From: Chara braunii
Taxonomy: Eukaryota > Streptophyta > Charophyceae > Charales > Characeae
Reading direction: 5' to 3'
Assembly: GCA_003427395.1 (NCBI GenBank)
Contig: BFEA01000285.1
Span: 1,104,601-1,160,994 of the forward strand
DNA length: 56,394 nt
The notes below the pieces were generated by a model, which was not told the origin of the DNA, did not search any database, and saw only the letters and a program-made list of their open reading frames with translations. Below are positions 55,086 to 56,394 of this stretch, piece by piece. The position numbers and the translations under genes were made by a program. Within the stretch, counting starts at the first letter, position 1; each line of letters begins with the position of its first letter.

Positions 55086-55913
55086 GCAAGAAAGACTAGC
55101 ATCTAATCAGATTTAGGGTTGCCGTAAACAAAATCGAATTTTTAGAACAAATAGAAAAATAAATAAAATAAATCAGAAAATGAGAAAAGAAGGTGGGAAA
55201 GAAGATATTTCGAGTTTTTGAAAAAAGAAAAAATATAAATAAAAAGGGAGATAAAAAAAAGAAAAACAGAAAAATTCGAAGTAGGGGGGGAAGGGGGGAT
55301 GAAAAAGTGATCGAGAGAAGAAAGAAATAGGTGGGAGAGGAAAAAGATGGAAGTGGAAGGTGGGGGGATGATTGGTGGCAATTGGGGAGAGGAGGGTGAG
55401 AGAATGGGAGAGAAAGAGGATGGGAAAGATGGAGAGTGATCAAGAAACTAAGAGGAAAGAAGGAGGAGAGAAAAGAAAAGAAATGAAGAAAAGAGGGTAA
55501 GATAGTGGTTAGTGGGAGAAAAGGTGGGGTGGGGAAGGTAAAAAGAGGAGGGGAGAGAGGCAGTGGAAGGTGGGGGAAAGAAAGGGGGAGAGAGAGATGA
55601 TACCTGGCCCTTGGTGTCTCCAAGGGCACAAGGTATACCAAGACCTGGAGGGTCTTGGCCTTCGCTGCAGCCAGCCAACTGGAGGATGGAGGGGGGCTGA
55701 AATCTTGATCAGCCCCTAGTTGCAACATTGCAGATCCAGGGTGTGCTGTGTGAGCATACCCGGATGGATGATGATGATGATCTAGGGTTGGCTGAGATCT
55801 TGATCAGCCACCCTACTGCCACAGTCACACAACCCCCTAGCCCGGGGGAAATCTTGAGTTGCTGCAAAGTTGTTGCTGCAGCAGTAGAGAAATAGTAAAA
55901 TAATAATAATAAT

Positions 55914-56292
55914 CTGCGTAGCATCGGGCTCGGGCTCGGTGACCGAACCCGAACGCACGGTACCGAGCCCGAACGTGACCCAAAATTGACCGAGCCCGAA
56001 CATTTTTATTTGTTTTTTTTTTTTTTTTTATATATATATATAGGGGTTGGGTGGCCTTGGGGGCCATTGCTCATGACTCCTAAACATACACACACACACA
56101 CACCATACACACGCACCCCCAGACATCCCACAAACACCCCACATACACCCCACACACCACACACACATGAGGACGCGCTCGGCAGCCCTCTAATTTGTGC
56201 TCGGCTGAACATGTTCGGTTCGCGCTCAGCCGAGAGCCCGAACACGTTCGACTGCTCGGTGGGGCGCCGAACATGTTCGGTGTGCTACACAG
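55914..56292. mobile_element. MITE-like insertion with 10-bp terminal inverted repeats
   Basis: The left end CTGCGTAGCA (55914-55923) and right end TGCTACACAG (56283-56292) are inverted repeats with one mismatch. The insertion lies between two AAT repeat tracts, so an 8-bp duplication ATAATAAT on each side is possible but cannot be told from the microsatellite. Inside are repeated GAGCCCGAAC and CCGAACATGTTCGG palindromes, a TA tract (56029-56042) and a CA-rich region (56088-56166). There is no coding capacity. The matching place in element A (about 9830) has no such sequence. Size and structure suit a hAT-like MITE. Confidence 0.5.
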
Positions 56293-56394
56293 ATAATAAT
56301 AATAATGTTGTGGCGCAGCCCCCTAACCAGGGGGGTCTTCAGTCCACAGCAAAGTGCCACGTGCACAGGCAGCAGCAACCACGGGGGGGGGGGG

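Larger units (their letters stand above)
48853..56394 (-). mobile_element. Element C: Ty3/gypsy chromovirus of the A family, truncated
   Basis: The best-preserved element in the window, on the minus strand, in order leader, gag, protease, RT, RNase H, integrase core. The 3' end is lost at 48853, inside the integrase core, where element D begins on the other strand. The 5' end (primer site and LTR) would lie just beyond the window, judging from the leader length in A. Defects are few: single stops at 53117 (gag), about 51955 (before the protease active site) and 50294 (before RNase H), plus frame breaks in gag and protease and a deleted zinc knuckle. Confidence 0.85.
54329..56394 (-). other. 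Element C 5' leader (runs off the window)
   Basis: Same order of parts as in A: telo-boxes (54515-54560), AT-rich stretch, hairpins (54767-55085), a purine-rich tract giving low-complexity minus frames (55250-55600), a TGTCTCCAAGGGCACAAGG region and the CCCCTAGCCCGGGGGAAATC block (55829-55852). A separate insertion interrupts it at 55914-56292. The last bases are a G-run at the window end. Confidence 0.7.

Overview
The window is a mosaic of decayed transposable elements and local repeats, with no confidently identified host gene. It is eukaryotic: Ty3/gypsy chromoviruses with plant-type pol genes, plant-style telo-box clusters, many introduced stops, large microsatellites and an assembly gap. 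A streptophyte is likely, and a charophyte alga such as Chara is my best guess, but that is inference from the style of the repeats and not a match I could run. No rRNA, tRNA or CRISPR array was seen.

Layout. (1) 1-10637: element A, a minus-strand chromovirus (3' LTR at the left, then integrase/chromodomain, RNase H, RT, protease, gag, a 2-kb leader, a tRNA-iMet-type primer site and a partial 5' LTR). Its 3' LTR abuts an opposite-facing LTR of the same family, giving a palindrome of about 920 bp. (2) 10638-15665: element B, a different minus-strand gypsy element cut off in its chromodomain where it meets the LTR of A. (3) 16380-18074 and 39130-40665: two copies (G1, G2) of an unrecognised repeated unit with a shared upstream region, TATA-like box and protein. 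(4) 18590-22475: broken plus-strand coding sequence ending in a Ulp1/C48-type cysteine protease domain, with a nested direct/inverted repeat inside. (5) 22550-25960: several tandem-repeat fields. (6) 26000-30660: element E (gag and protease remnants), fused to a leader fragment of the A/C type. (7) 31090-35530: element F (primer site, gag, protease). (8) 35530-38930: unassigned AT-rich DNA, an 82-N gap and a 46-bp minisatellite. (9) 40670-43800: a probable copia 3' LTR and flank on the minus strand. (10) 43800-48852: element D, with an Athila-type primer site, a repeated domain I do not recognise, and a gag. (11) 48853-56394: element C, a better preserved relative of A on the minus strand, truncated in integrase, with a MITE-like insertion in its leader.

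How the parts relate. A and C are one family: same domain order, same RNase H insertion, same telo-box cluster and the same series of covarying hairpins in the leader. The 30.66-31.09 kb fragment carries the same hairpins. The most unusual items are these repeated leader hairpins, where stem changes in one arm are matched in the other; the conserved uncharacterised protein of the G repeats; and the repeated domain upstream of gag in element D.
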